A DNA stretch of 64,000 nucleotides from Rhynchopus euleeides (Eukaryota; Euglenozoa; Diplonemea; Diplonemida; Diplonemidae): the NCBI GenBank assembly GCA_963210315.1, contig OY723267.1:1-64000 (forward strand), given 5' to 3'. The notes under the pieces were generated by a model, which worked only from the letters and a program-made list of their open reading frames with translations, was not told the origin of the DNA and did no database searches. Position numbers and translations under genes: made by a program. Positions 15,001 through 29,100 of the stretch are shown piece by piece (positions within the stretch are counted from its first letter, which is position 1; every line of letters starts with the position of its first letter).

Positions 15001-16154
15001 CGAAAACGGGCTGAAAACTGATGACCCCGCACCACCACGTTCCGCTAGGTATGGGTAGCGACCCGGGAATATCGATCAGTTTTCACAGAAATTAGTGGAA
15101 GATAAAAAGTCAGTTACCCACCAGCAGACCCATGGGGTTACTATATACTCTTTGCGGCATCCCGGGCTTTTACCACTACGGAGTAGATAAATAATTTTGC
15201 ACTACGAATTTTTTGAGATTTTTTTTTGTGGTGAAAAGAACGGAACTCAACGGATCCAAAAGTAAGCGGGGCCGCCACTTTTCTGATCAGAATGGTGTTC
15301 GACTTTGGTAACAACTGTGAGTTTCACCTAACCAGCCAAAAATCCCTGCAAAAATCGTGTTTTTGGTGACGTCGGTAATATTTTCGAAACGGCTCAGAAC
15401 TGAAACATTCCTTCGATGGTGGAATTTCCGGGGGGTGTACCTACCCGAAAACAATTTCGGATTTCAGCCACTCGAAAATCCGTCAATGTTGGGTGCCATA
15501 GGGAAGTGCAACTTTTTGGTTGGAAATTCCTTAGGGAAATCGCCTGTAGTAGTTTTATAGCGTTTCCGCGGCGAAAACGGGCTGAAAACTGATGACCCCG
15601 CACCACCACGTTCCGCTAGGTATGGGTAGCGACCCGGGAATATCGATCAGTTTTCACAGAAATTAGTGGAAGATAAAAAGTCAGTTACCCACCAGCAGAC
15701 CCATGGGGTTACTATATACTCTTTGCGGCATCCCGGGCTTTTACCACTACGGAGTAGATAAATAATTTTGCACTACGAATTTTTTGAGATTTTTTTTTGT
15801 GGTGAAAAGAACGGAACTCAACGGATCCAAAAGTAAGCGGGGCCGCCACTTTTCTGATCAGAATGGTGTTCGACTTTGGTAACAACTGTGAGTTTCACCT
15901 AACCAGCCAAAAATCCCTGCAAAAATCGTGTTTTTGGTGACGTCGGTAATATTTTCGAAACGGCTCAGAACTGAAACATTCCTTCGATGGTGGAATTTCC
16001 GGGGGGTGTACCTACCCGAAAACAATTTCGGATTTCAGCCACTCGAAAATCCGTCAATGTTGGGTGCCATAGGGAAGTGCAACTTTTTGGTTGGAAATTC
16101 CTTAGGGAAATCGCCTGTAGTAGTTTTATAGCGTTTCCGCGGCGAAAACGGGCT
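1..16154. repeat. Satellite A tandem array, 571-bp monomer
   Basis: A head-to-tail array with monomers beginning at ACTATA at 295, 865 and 1436, then every 571 bp to 15711. It holds 27 complete monomers, a 294-bp left partial that runs off the window, and a right partial of about 444 bp. By eye the monomers are essentially identical from 865 onward. The only differences noticed are at the left edge: an extra C near 271-274 and a missing C near 620. Each monomer has long T runs and AT-rich stretches. A 67-codon + frame and a 71-codon minus frame recur in each monomer but show no sign of being genes. The last monomer stops after GGCGAAAACGGGCT, the same place where the A' arrays of units 1 and 2 stop. 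Confidence 0.97.
225..258. other. 34-bp box conserved between satellites A and B (first A instance)
   Basis: The box reads ATCGATCAGTT, one variable base, TCACAGAAATTAGT, one variable base, GAAGATA. It recurs in every satellite A monomer, with one change at 39422-39455, and in every satellite B monomer about 33 bp before the monomer joint. Most of the rest of the two monomers is not obviously alignable by eye, so this block is unusually conserved. A role as a protein-binding site, replication site or transposon terminus is inference. Confidence 0.7.
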
Positions 16155-16300
16155 CAAAACCGACGGTACGGCATTGTCGCGACAATGGGTAGCGAGAAAC
16201 AATCATTTGCGACATTGGACGGGCGAAAAGACGTAGTAGAAGGGCCATTGGATGCAAAAGAGAATGCGACCTATTTTCGGCTTTTCGGCACTTTTTTTAC
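16155..16300. other. Conserved unit leader with 16-bp perfect palindrome
   Basis: This segment follows the truncated satellite monomer and is recognisably repeated at 29788-29925 and 39934-40070. Shared blocks include CTCAAAACCGACGGTACGGC, a GACAA motif and an AAAAGACG(T/C)AG(T/C)AGA block. The perfect palindrome CATTGTCGCGACAATG lies at 16172-16187. Relative to the minus-strand genes it sits at the 3' side of the element, where Helitrons usually carry a short hairpin. It is degraded in the other two units. The motif ATGGGTAGCGA also occurs in satellite A, so the leader may be a diverged satellite end. Confidence 0.65.
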
Positions 16301-16700
16301 CGTGCAAGTCGTTACCTGTGGTGGTGTTCTGTGAGCTCCTGTGTCATTGTGTCATGTTTCTGTGTACGCTTCCTGGATGTGTGGGGGTTGTGGTGTGAGC
16401 TGTGAGTCAGAAGCAACGCGTCGATGAACGTGGCTTGAGGTATTCCTGGGGGAGAGAGGCTGGGTTGTGGGGTGGGGGTAGTACTGCTGTTCTCTGTCAG
16501 GTTCGAATTCAGGGTTGTTGCCTTCTGCTTCTCGGTTCGTCCTCCTCTCACTGTATCCTATTTGCCTGTGCTAGGTCAAGCCTGGGAGGAGGACACACAT
16601 CACGGCAGGCTCATTCAGGTTTGCAGGATTGTCTTTTCCGGAGAAGAATATGAATTCATCAAAGCAAGTAACGTTGGGGGCATGTTGGCAAGGGATCTTT
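16301..16700. other. Non-coding 3' flank of Helitron 1
   Basis: About 400 bp without a convincing gene. From the block CAAGCCTGGGAGGA near 16580 it aligns by eye with unit 2 near 30205; farther left the similarity is weaker. Short frames here are not shared between the two copies. It is probably the 3' untranslated and terminal DNA of the Rep/helicase gene. No terminator or poly(A) signal was identified. Confidence 0.6.
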
Positions 16701-19700
16701 CTAGGGATTTTGTTGCGGTCCATCATGGATAACAGTTGTTGTCAGGCTCTGCTGAACCTTGCTGTATCCGTATTCAGAGAACTGCAAGAAGTGTACGCTG
16801 TTGTCACAAATAATGTAAAAGGTATCGGCTGCCTTTGGTGTGTTGTATTTGTGCTCACTGACTTTCTGTCCAAGGCCATTGTCTGCATCTTCTGTGAGAA
16901 TAACAACAATGCAGATCTGCAAAACGACAGCGGTGAGATACACAGCGACGCTGTCAGCCCAGAATGGCGAGTTCATCACCCGATGCAAGTTGCAGTAGTC
17001 CTGGACTCCTTTCTGACATTCCAGACCCAAGCCCTGCCAATGAACAAAAGATGCAATTGAAACCAAGTGTCTAAGTCCCTCTGGAAAGGGATTCTTCCAG
17101 ACATGTTCACGAAGTAGCTTTGCGGAAGCCCGTTGGTCCAGGGCAGCCGTCCCCACCCCAGGAACCCTTCTTCTGATTTGACTGTAGCACAAAAGGGAGT
17201 GGTAAAAGCAATGACCGTCTCCAGGAACGTCAACAACGGCGGTACAGGGAAGCCCTGCAGCTGCCAGAAACTGGCGGACCCGAAGGGAGACTGTTGTTCT
17301 TTCAAGCTGTGCTCCTGTTCTCTTCAGGTTTGGGGGGAAAAAACTCAGTCGATCACCGTCGCGGTTAGAGTCAGGAAGATGATACTGAGGAAAAGGCATG
17401 CCATCATCATCATCGTCATCATCATCGTCATCTTCAGCAAACTCAAGGTGTGCCACTGTGTTGGGGAGGGGTGCATTTCTTTGCAAGGCTTCTGCAGTTG
17501 GAGGAGGGAGGTTCGAGTTTTGATGAACAGAAGCCGAGTAGGCTGCATCCGAAATCGTCTGATACTTGGTTCTGATGGCTGCCTTCTCAGCATCAGTCAG
17601 GTTTGCAAATATCCCCTCCACATCCCTCCCCACAACATCAAGCACCTCCTTGAAGACAGGATTCTGAATTGGAAACATTTTTCCTGTCATCTTACTCACA
17701 GGAACAGCAACCTTCACAGCATCAGACGAACGGCACCTGCTGAGGGCAACGTACAGCTGTCCATGTGCAAAGCACTGGTTTGTAGTCAGGTCAAGCCCAA
17801 CCCGATCCAGTGTCTGTCCCTGTGCTTTGTTGATTGTGCTTGCAAAGGCAAGAGACACTGGAAACTGGACACGCTTCATGGCAAAGCCAACCTTTTTTGC
17901 ATCTGGTTCGTTCTTTACCCGTGGGATGCAGATGTAGTCACTTTCCAGGGTGTCAGGTTTGTCAATCGGAACACACAGAAGGTTAAGAGGGGTAATCCTC
18001 TTCAAGATCAGCCGTGTCCCATTGCACAGCCCTCCTGGAGGATTCAAGTTCTTAAGAAGCATGACAGGTGCCCCAACCTTGAGGTGCAGTGTGTGGAGTG
18101 GGATTCCAGTCACCACCACTTGGTTGAGCACATCGTTGTCAAGAAGGTCAGGACGAACATTCTCCTCAATACAGGTGTCCTGCCCGATTATGAGAAACTC
18201 CTCCCCAGGCATCCTCTGCAGACATTTTTGGTTGAGCTCACGCTGTGCATTGTTTGTTGGACACATGATCATTGCATTTCCAATGTGTGAGGAGGCACTA
18301 TCGTTCTGCTCCTTCGAAAGATTCGGAAAGGTGTGATCAATCAGGTCTTCCTGGCTGTAGTAGCAACTCTCTTTTCTTCTTCTTGAGGAGGTAGCAGCAC
18401 TGGGAGGCAGGTTCTTGACATACATCTTGCTGAAGAGGTTGATAGTCCCATCAGCCTCATTCATGGAACCATCCCCAACTGCACTCAAGTACTGTGCATA
18501 TTCTAGGTCACCCCGTTGCCTCATAATTTGGGTCAAACTGATCTTCTGAATTTCAGGCCAGAGAGGGGACATGTGGAGTGTTGCTGCAATTGCCCCCTCC
18601 TTGGTATCATGCACTGGAAGAATTTGCTTGATGTCGCCACCAAGCACCGTCACAATCCCACCAAAGGGCGCCTCATTCTGTCTCACCTTCCGACAGGACC
18701 GATCCACAATCTCGATGCATTCCCTCCTTGCCATCACCACCTCATCCCAAACAATCAGCGATGATTTTCTGATCAAGTCCTCAAACTCCGTGGGCAAGGA
18801 ACAGACTTTGGTACAGTCGGAAGGGTCGATGTTGAGGGGAATCTTGAAACGGTTGTGGGCGGTCCGACCCCCACAAAGAAGTGTGGCAGCAATTCCAGAA
18901 CTGGCAACAGCAAGGGCAATGGAGTGGTCCTGTTGAGGCATTGAGTTCCCCCGGCACCAGGAGAGAAGTGCATCGTAGGTGAAGGTCTTTCCTGTCCCAG
19001 CAGCACCCTGCAGGAAGAAGACACCTCCCTGTCCTGCAATCACAGCCTCTGTGATGGAGTCAAAGGCTGCCTTCTGCCCTGGGTTCATGTTCGAGTAGGC
19101 CTGCTCGCTCCTTCCCTTCTCTGCCTCCATGTCATATGCCAGCTCATCCCTGATGACCCAGCCACCACCCGCACCACCTGCAGCAGCAGACATGGAAGAT
19201 GAAGGCTCCGGAAGGCCGTACGCTGAGGTGCTGCTTCCGTTGAGGTTGCGAAGAAGATTCGACATGTCCTGCAGGGCAGCATTCTCATCTGCATCTGTCA
19301 CGTTCGCGCTTCGCTCCATCCGGGGGCGGTATGGCATGCAGAACTGGACCTTGTAGTCATTCCAAATTCTCAGGACAGTCTCGCTTGGAACAACGAAGGA
19401 GTCGAGGAGAACACAGAAGGTAAATCGGAGGCACTTCGATGATATCGTTATGTCAGCAGCCTCTTTGATAGTCCTCTCAACAAGCGCCCCATCTTCGAGA
19501 AGGCCGTGTGCACCCGCTGCATCCTTGAAGGTGTTGTAGACGGTCCCGTTGACTGTGCGAAGATCTTCAAATGATGTCGCACCGGCGCAAGACATCACCA
19601 GCATTCTCAGGCACTGGAGCTCAGCATCCTTCGGTGGTGTGAACATCATGCGGCCAATTGCCAAGGGGCGCTTCCGACTTTCCCTTGCACGGTCTGTTGC

Positions 19701-20126
19701 CTCAAACTTCCCCTCTGCCGCGTCCCACTTCCACCCCCTTCGAAGCCTCCACACAGCCTCCCCCTTGACCCAGGTGCAGTACTCTGGCATTTCGAGGTAG
19801 GAAAGGCTGTGGAGGCCAAGGCAGTCGGAATCCCCTTGCTGCTCACGTGCATTCGCCTCAAACCAACCGGTCAACGTTGTCTTCGTCCCCCTCGCAAGGG
19901 CTTCGTCCTCTCCCCCCTCACAGTAGTAGACTCTCTCCTGATTCTCAAGATGAACAGCAAGACGGACAATTGCAGGCTTGATGGAGACCATCTGCGTCCC
20001 GAGAAGATACCCCATCGCCTCTGCTGCTCCAATGTACATGCCGAGGAGATGCTCCTGTGGTTCGTTCCGCACCTTCTCCGCCGCTGTCTCTGCTGCTGCC
20101 CCCGCCGCCGCCGCCGCCGCAGCTGA

Positions 20127-20157
<31 letters not shown>

Positions 20158-20969
20158 TTCTTGACTCCAACCTTGGCAACCTCCTCCGGCTTGAACAGAT
20201 ACTTGAACAGATATTTGATGACAGCTGGGCTTCCAACCACCTCAACATTGAGGTGTGCACAGATCGTGGCTGAAAGATACGGGTTGTATGGGACAACGTA
20301 CTGATTGCTGCGCACATTCATGTGCACTGCAAACGGGTCCCCTGTTGCATTCCGCACCTTCTGTGTGTCAGCCTCGGGGACGGTAGTTCTTCTGCCATTG
20401 TTCGGGCGCTTCGGACGGCTGTACGACTGATGCGTCTGACAGATAGACTCTGCAAGGAAGGGCTTGGGGTAATACGACTTGCAGCGGGCCCGTCCATCAG
20501 CACCCACAATCTTGCACATTGCATTCCGAACCTTGTCACAGGCTGTGTGCACGTTGAAGTCGGAGACAATTTGAAACAGTCTGGGCTGTGTGTCTGGGTG
20601 AGGGAGCTCTGCACAGCACGTCATGTCCAGCACGCTTGGGGATTGAGGCTTGCACTCATCCTGGACATACAGAAGAAGGTGGAAGTGCGGCAGACCCCTC
20701 TTCTGATACTCAACAACGCGCACGTGGGCTTGGTAGTCTCCGAGCAGGCCATTCTGCAGAAGATCTGTCACGTACTCCATCTTGATGTTGAAGACTCTGT
20801 GTTTTTTTTTTTTTGGGGGACATCCGGACCGAGAATCTTTGCAGCTGTTGTTTGTCTGGGCTAGTTGGTACAGAATACAAGGTACAAGAGACAAGCAAGA
20901 CAAGAAACGAAAAGAAGAAAGTGAAAGAAACACACATGAAAAGATCACACACATCAAACAACACGCCAA
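16701..20969 (-). CDS. C-terminal part of disrupted Helitron transposase: HUH, helicase, OTU
   Basis: The true homologous sequence begins at FNIKMEY near 20792. The first 50-odd residues, from the methionine at 20969, come from the inserted retroposon and its poly(A) (read as lysines), so that start is fortuitous. Visible motifs are the HUH pair in RGLPHFHLLLYV, the paired tyrosines in KYLFKYLFK, Walker A GAAGTGKT, Walker B IVWDEVVM, GGDIKQILPV, the late helicase motifs INKAQGQT and LYVALSR, then an OTU site GDGHCFYHS with a late DNSVHFLQF histidine segment. All catalytic motifs remain, but the N-terminal zinc fingers and the start of the Rep domain lie beyond the insertion. Likely an inactive remnant; use as a truncated nuclease-helicase is possible but unsupported. 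Confidence 0.75.
20792..20801. repeat. Target-site duplication, left copy
   Basis: AGACTCTGTG directly abuts the T13 tract of the retroposon and is repeated exactly at 21905-21914. The uninterrupted gene in unit 2 has a single ACACTCTGTG at the same codons. Confidence 0.9.
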
Positions 20970-21893
20970 AAATGGCTCAGCCTCTGGACATCCACTTAGC
21001 CAGCGAGGACCACACTGGTGACAGATTGCTCATACATAACTCCAAAAACGGGGGGCTTGGTTGCTTCAATAGCATATGGTTGATAGCCGCCAACCGCTTT
21101 TGTGTTATGTGCAAGGAACCTGAAGTGGAAGTTGCACATTACACATTGCAATGAATGCTGAAACACAGAGTGTCACAGGAAACGATCGAGTAAAGAAAAA
21201 CTCAAAGAAAAAGCCCAAAAGGGAAACACAAGCTAGCTGGGACAACGCTAGGGTTCAGAAAACTGCTCTTTGTAGTGATGGAGGGGCTTGTTGGTTTGTT
21301 TGTAGCCGCAACGCATCAACACAAAGAGAGGTCTCTGTTGTGCACCGAAAAAGTAGAGAAAGGGCCAATGGTGAAAGCAAAAGGCAGTGCTGTCTATGAC
21401 TCCACCGCCTGCAACACTAGTCAACCCCTTGTGCGAAGGGGGAGGGGCCAGGCACAGGTCAGCAGCGACCACCCAGAGGGGCTACCCGTTGAGGGCTTAG
21501 AGCCGCAACGTGGGGGCAGGATCAGCTCCAGCAGGATCTTCTCAGGCATCGCGCAGCTCCAGCACGCCCGATCGCGGCACTAGGGAAAGCATTGGCGAGG
21601 CTTTCACGCCCCAAAAGGGGGGCAACCCTGCATCCTGATCTTCCTACAGGCTGGCCTGCAGACGTCCATGTGCTCAAGCCACTCATGCAATTAGAGCAAC
21701 TCAGAGGGAACAGCCCAGGGCCTTATGCTCGCGCACACTGCCCTGACCCATGCACAGGTCCGATTTCTCCCGAGACTCACTCAAGAGGCCCCCCAAGGTC
21801 AATTCCAAGGATCTTAATACCAGAGCTTGCTTTGGTTTCCCCTCCAAGGAGGGTAATCACAGGGGGCGCCACGTGAAGGCAGCAAGTTGGATT

Positions 21894-21904
<11 letters not shown>
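20802..21904 (-). mobile_element. Poly(A)-tailed retroposon inserted in Helitron 1
   Basis: 1103 bp absent from the unit 2 copy, flanked by a perfect 10-bp direct repeat. Read on the minus strand it begins GGGGGGATAAAATCC and ends CCCCC followed by 13 A residues. A 3' poly(A) tail and short target-site duplication are the hallmarks of LINE-type target-primed reverse transcription. No reverse transcriptase, endonuclease or other protein domain was recognised, and its frames are short, so it is a non-autonomous element, a 5'-truncated LINE tail or a retroposed transcript. No tRNA-type A and B boxes were seen. The host must have, or have had, a LINE machinery. Confidence 0.82.
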
Positions 21905-24659
<2,755 letters not shown>

Positions 24660-24982
24660 TGTTTTCAGTTCGAGGGGTAAAGTGTGTGTATCCTGCGATA
24701 GTGGTGGTGGATGTGGAAGTACAATGTAGAATCAAGAAGAAACTGCAGTGACAAATACAAAGGAGGTTGGGGGGGTCCGTGGGATGGGGGGTCTCTCTCC
24801 TCTCGCCTTCGAAGCAAGTGCAATTCCAAATAGACTTCCATAGAATCCCCCGAATAGATATTTGTTCCCTCGCCCTCCCTTCCACACTCTTACTTCCCCT
24901 CCCTGGCCATGTGATTTCCTTCAAATCTTTTCCCCCCTGTTTTTGTTTGTTGCCGAATAAAGTTGTCTCCCCCCCTCCGCAC
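24660..24982. other. Spacer between the zinc-finger and transposase genes, copy 1
   Basis: 323 bp between the TAG of the zinc-finger gene and the transposase ATG, conserved in unit 2. Read on the minus strand, a GTAGGTG lies at the zinc-finger stop codon and a TATCGCAG lies shortly before the transposase ATG, so an intron is possible. The AATAAA at 24956-24961 is on the + strand and cannot serve these genes. No promoter was assigned. Confidence 0.45.
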
Positions 24983-25936
24983 CTACCCCCAAACAATCGG
25001 ATCGGTCTGCCCCTCCTCCAAGGCCTTCTTGGCCTTCTCAAATGCTTTCATCACAACCTGCCTGCATTTGTGTGTCGCAGGCTCCATCTTTCTGCAGTAC
25101 CGACAGAATACACGACCGTCATTCGTGACGTGACCATCATGGCAGAAGCGAACATGTGCGTCATGCTGGCTCTGTGTTTCGAATGCACCGAGACACAGCC
25201 TGCACACAACCTGTGGGGGGAGTTGATAGTGTGAGTGGTGTGTGTGCCCTAGGAAACATACTTCATCGAGGAATGTCTTCCGGTAGCACGGAGTTGTGAT
25301 GTGCCTTGCTCTCTTTGAGTCTGGCGGCAGCTGTGGCTCCGGCCGAATGACTGGAGGCGACTCCTCAAGCGTCATCGATGGGATCTTCTCCACCGGGGTC
25401 GCTGGGATGCCAGGGACGGCAGGAACCTCCTCTTCAGGTGCATTCCTCGCCTCCTCCGCAACAGTCTCACATGCTTGTATGACTGGGGGTGTCAACGGTC
25501 CCGGCTGACCGAGGTCAGCAGCTCCACCATCGAGAATTGCAGCTTCGTTGTCCTCCTTGATCTCTTCAGGAGCTCCGCACAGCGAGGGTGACAACACAAG
25601 TGTTGAATCGTCCGAGTCGTAAACGATTGGTGCGTTCGGGTCAAACGAGTCGTCGTCGTCAAGAGAAATCGGGTCATCTGCACGGCCCATGCGGCGACGG
25701 CTCTTCCGAAACGCAGCAGCCCGCCTTCTGTCGCTTGAATCAGAACTGTCGTCCTCCTCCTCTTCCCCAGGAATCTGCTCGCCAGCGAAAAGCAAGCCCG
25801 CACGTTCATTCTGGATCATCAGCGGCACAGAGCAGCGACGAGTGCCTTCTGGATTCCACATCCAGGGGCCATCCCAACAAATGCGGTAGCCGGCCGAGAC
25901 GTACTCCTCAATGGTCAGGAGACGTGCATGCGACAT
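24983..25936 (-). CDS. Helitron-borne C2HC zinc-finger protein, copy 1
   Basis: 317 residues from the ATG at 25936 (MSHARLL). An upstream in-frame ATG at 26017 exists but would add a variable leader, and MSHAR is the better start because both copies agree from there. Residues 54-69 are Glu/Asp/Ser-rich; 70-85 are basic (RRRAAAFRKSRRRMGR) and resemble a nuclear import signal. Residues 88-115 hold PISLDDDD and PIVYDSDD, hydrophobic-then-acidic motifs of the SUMO-interacting type. A C2HC finger uses C245, C248, H261 and C265, and a second cluster uses C278, C281, H289 and C291. The first finger has the same C-X2-C-X12-H-X3-C spacing as fingers in the transposase next door. It lies 5' of the transposase on the same strand. 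Role unknown; DNA binding or a host-interaction accessory is inference. Confidence 0.8.
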   Translation of the reverse strand: MSHARLLTIEEYVSAGYRICWDGPWMWNPEGTRRCSVPLMIQNERAGLLFAGEQIPGEEEEDDSSDSSDRRRAAAFRKSRRRMGRADDPISLDDDDSFDPNAPIVYDSDDSTLVLSPSLCGAPEEIKEDNEAAILDGGAADLGQPGPLTPPVIQACETVAEEARNAPEEEVPAVPGIPATPVEKIPSMTLEESPPVIRPEPQLPPDSKRARHITTPCYRKTFLDEVCFLGHTHHSHYQLPPQVVCRLCLGAFETQSQHDAHVRFCHDGHVTNDGRVFCRYCRKMEPATHKCRQVVMKAFEKAKKALEEGQTDPIVWG

Positions 25937-26146
25937 AGTTTGTGTGGTTCCTGTGTGGGAGATGTGTGTGGATGCACGGCCAAGATGACACAAGGCATGA
26001 ACAAGACCGAGCTGCAATCAAAAGACATGAACAAGGGGCGGGAATGAGTAGGGAAGGGTGGGGGAGGTTGGGGGACAGTGGGGGGGGGGGGCGGGGGGGA
26101 TGCGACACAGGTTCACGACTGAACAACACGCTTGCTCATTTCTCGT
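25937..26146. other. G-rich 5' flank and octamer entry junction, unit 1
   Basis: About 210 bp upstream of the zinc-finger gene. It contains a G-rich stretch at 26056-26099 with uninterrupted G runs. It ends in ACGCTTGCTCATTTCTCGTG, found unchanged at the entry of all three octamer arrays. The promoter for the minus-strand genes would be expected here or inside the octamers, but no core promoter motif was recognised. Confidence 0.55.
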
Positions 26147-29100
26147 GCGGGTTTGCGGGTTTGCGGGTTTGCGGGTTTGCGGGTTTGCGGGTTTGCGGGT
26201 TTGCGGGTTTGCGGGTTTGCGGGTTTGCGGGTTTGCGGGTTTGCGGGTTTGCGGGTTTGCGGGTTTGCGGGTTTGCGGGTTTGCGGGTTTGCGGGTTTGC
26301 GGGTTTGCGGGTTTGCGGGTTTGCGGGTTTGCGGGTTTGCGGGTTTGCGGGTTTGCGGGTTTGCGGGTTTGCGGGTTTGCGGGTTTGCGGGTTTGCGGGT
26401 TTGCGGGTTTGCGGGTTTGCGGGTTTGCGGGTTTGCGGGTTTGCGGGTTTGCGGGTTTGCGGGTTTGCGGGTTTGCGGGTTTGCGGGTTTGCGGGTTTGC
26501 GGGTTTGCGGGTTTGCGGGTTTGCGGGTTTGCGGGTTTGCGGGTTTGCGGGTTTGCGGGTTTGCGGGTTTGCGGGTTTGCGGGTTTGCGGGTTTGCGGGT
26601 TTGCGGGTTTGCGGGTTTGCGGGTTTGCGGGTTTGCGGGTTTGCGGGTTTGCGGGTTTGCGGGTTTGCGGGTTTGCGGGTTTGCGGGTTTGCGGGTTTGC
26701 GGGTTTGCGGGTTTGCGGGTTTGCGGGTTTGCGGGTTTGCGGGTTTGCGGGTTTGCGGGTTTGCGGGTTTGCGGGTTTGCGGGTTTGCGGGTTTGCGGGT
26801 TTGCGGGTTTGCGGGTTTGCGGGTTTGCGGGTTTGCGGGTTTGCGGGTTTGCGGGTTTGCGGGTTTGCGGGTTTGCGGGTTTGCGGGTTTGCGGGTTTGC
26901 GGGTTTGCGGGTTTGCGGGTTTGCGGGTTTGCGGGTTTGCGGGTTTGCGGGTTTGCGGGTTTGCGGGTTTGCGGGTTTGCGGGTTTGCGGGTTTGCGGGT
27001 TTGCGGGTTTGCGGGTTTGCGGGTTTGCGGGTTTGCGGGTTTGCGGGTTTGCGGGTTTGCGGGTTTGCGGGTTTGCGGGTTTGCGGGTTTGCGGGTTTGC
27101 GGGTTTGCGGGTTTGCGGGTTTGCGGGTTTGCGGGTTTGCGGGTTTGCGGGTTTGCGGGTTTGCGGGTTTGCGGGTTTGCGGGTTTGCGGGTTTGCGGGT
27201 TTGCGGGTTTGCGGGTTTGCGGGTTTGCGGGTTTGCGGGTTTGCGGGTTTGCGGGTTTGCGGGTTTGCGGGTTTGCGGGTTTGCGGGTTTGCGGGTTTGC
27301 GGGTTTGCGGGTTTGCGGGTTTGCGGGTTTGCGGGTTTGCGGGTTTGCGGGTTTGCGGGTTTGCGGGTTTGCGGGTTTGCGGGTTTGCGGGTTTGCGGGT
27401 TTGCGGGTTTGCGGGTTTGCGGGTTTGCGGGTTTGCGGGTTTGCGGGTTTGCGGGTTTGCGGGTTTGCGGGTTTGCGGGTTTGCGGGTTTGCGGGTTTGC
27501 GGGTTTGCGGGTTTGCGGGTTTGCGGGTTTGCGGGTTTGCGGGTTTGCGGGTTTGCGGGTTTGCGGGTTTGCGGGTTTGCGGGTTTGCGGGTTTGCGGGT
27601 TTGCGGGTTTGCGGGTTTGCGGGTTTGCGGGTTTGCGGGTTTGCGGGTTTGCGGGTTTGCGGGTTTGCGGGTTTGCGGGTTTGCGGGTTTGCGGGTTTGC
27701 GGGTTTGCGGGTTTGCGGGTTTGCGGGTTTGCGGGTTTGCGGGTTTGCGGGTTTGCGGGTTTGCGGGTTTGCGGGTTTGCGGGTTTGCGGGTTTGCGGGT
27801 TTGCGGGTTTGCGGGTTTGCGGGTTTGCGGGTTTGCGGGTTTGCGGGTTTGCGGGTTTGCGGGTTTGCGGGTTTGCGGGTTTGCGGGTTTGCGGGTTTGC
27901 GGGTTTGCGGGTTTGCGGGTTTGCGGGTTTGCGGGTTTGCGGGTTTGCGGGTTTGCGGGTTTGCGGGTTTGCGGGTTTGCGGGTTTGCGGGTTTGCGGGT
28001 TTGCGGGTTTGCGGGTTTGCGGGTTTGCGGGTTTGCGGGTTTGCGGGTTTGCGGGTTTGCGGGTTTGCGGGTTTGCGGGTTTGCGGGTTTGCGGGTTTGC
28101 GGGTTTGCGGGTTTGCGGGTTTGCGGGTTTGCGGGTTTGCGGGTTTGCGGGTTTGCGGGTTTGCGGGTTTGCGGGTTTGCGGGTTTGCGGGTTTGCGGGT
28201 TTGCGGGTTTGCGGGTTTGCGGGTTTGCGGGTTTGCGGGTTTGCGGGTTTGCGGGTTTGCGGGTTTGCGGGTTTGCGGGTTTGCGGGTTTGCGGGTTTGC
28301 GGGTTTGCGGGTTTGCGGGTTTGCGGGTTTGCGGGTTTGCGGGTTTGCGGGTTTGCGGGTTTGCGGGTTTGCGGGTTTGCGGGTTTGCGGGTTTGCGGGT
28401 TTGCGGGTTTGCGGGTTTGCGGGTTTGCGGGTTTGCGGGTTTGCGGGTTTGCGGGTTTGCGGGTTTGCGGGTTTGCGGGTTTGCGGGTTTGCGGGTTTGC
28501 GGGTTTGCGGGTTTGCGGGTTTGCGGGTTTGCGGGTTTGCGGGTTTGCGGGTTTGCGGGTTTGCGGGTTTGCGGGTTTGCGGGTTTGCGGGTTTGCGGGT
28601 TTGCGGGTTTGCGGGTTTGCGGGTTTGCGGGTTTGCGGGTTTGCGGGTTTGCGGGTTTGCGGGTTTGCGGGTTTGCGGGTTTGCGGGTTTGCGGGTTTGC
28701 GGGTTTGCGGGTTTGCGGGTTTGCGGGTTTGCGGGTTTGCGGGTTTGCGGGTTTGCGGGTTTGCGGGTTTGCGGGTTTGCGGGTTTGCGGGTTTGCGGGT
28801 TTGCGGGTTTGCGGGTTTGCGGGTTTGCGGGTTTGCGGGTTTGCGGGTTTGCGGGTTTGCGGGTTTGCGGGTTTGCGGGTTTGCGGGTTTGCGGGTTTGC
28901 GGGTTTGCGGGTTTGCGGGTTTGCGGGTTTGCGGGTTTGCGGGTTTGCGGGTTTGCGGGTTTGCGGGTTTGCGGGTTTGCGGGTTTGCGGGTTTGCGGGT
29001 TTGCGGGTTTGCGGGTTTGCGGGTTTGCGGGTTTGCGGGTTTGCGGGTTTGCGGGTTTGCGGGTTTGCGGGTTTGCGGGTTTGCGGGTTTGCGGGTTTGC

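Noticed and set aside
1082-16131. 67- and 71-codon frames repeated in every satellite A monomer
   Set aside because: Comparing A with A' in the 67-codon frame, nearly all differences change the amino acid and almost none are silent, so there is no protein constraint; they repeat only because the DNA repeats.
20802-20969. Start at 20969 for the C-terminal transposase piece
   Set aside because: The first 50-odd codons lie in the retroposon and its poly(A); the homologous protein begins only after them.
20963-20982. Resemblance to a dinoflagellate spliced-leader core on the minus strand (GAGCCATTTTTGGC)
   Set aside because: Only a short palindromic core matches, it is inside the retroposon far from its 5' end, and the rest of the leader is absent.
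24956-24961. AATAAA poly(A) signal near the zinc-finger gene end
   Set aside because: It is on the + strand whereas the genes are on the minus strand.
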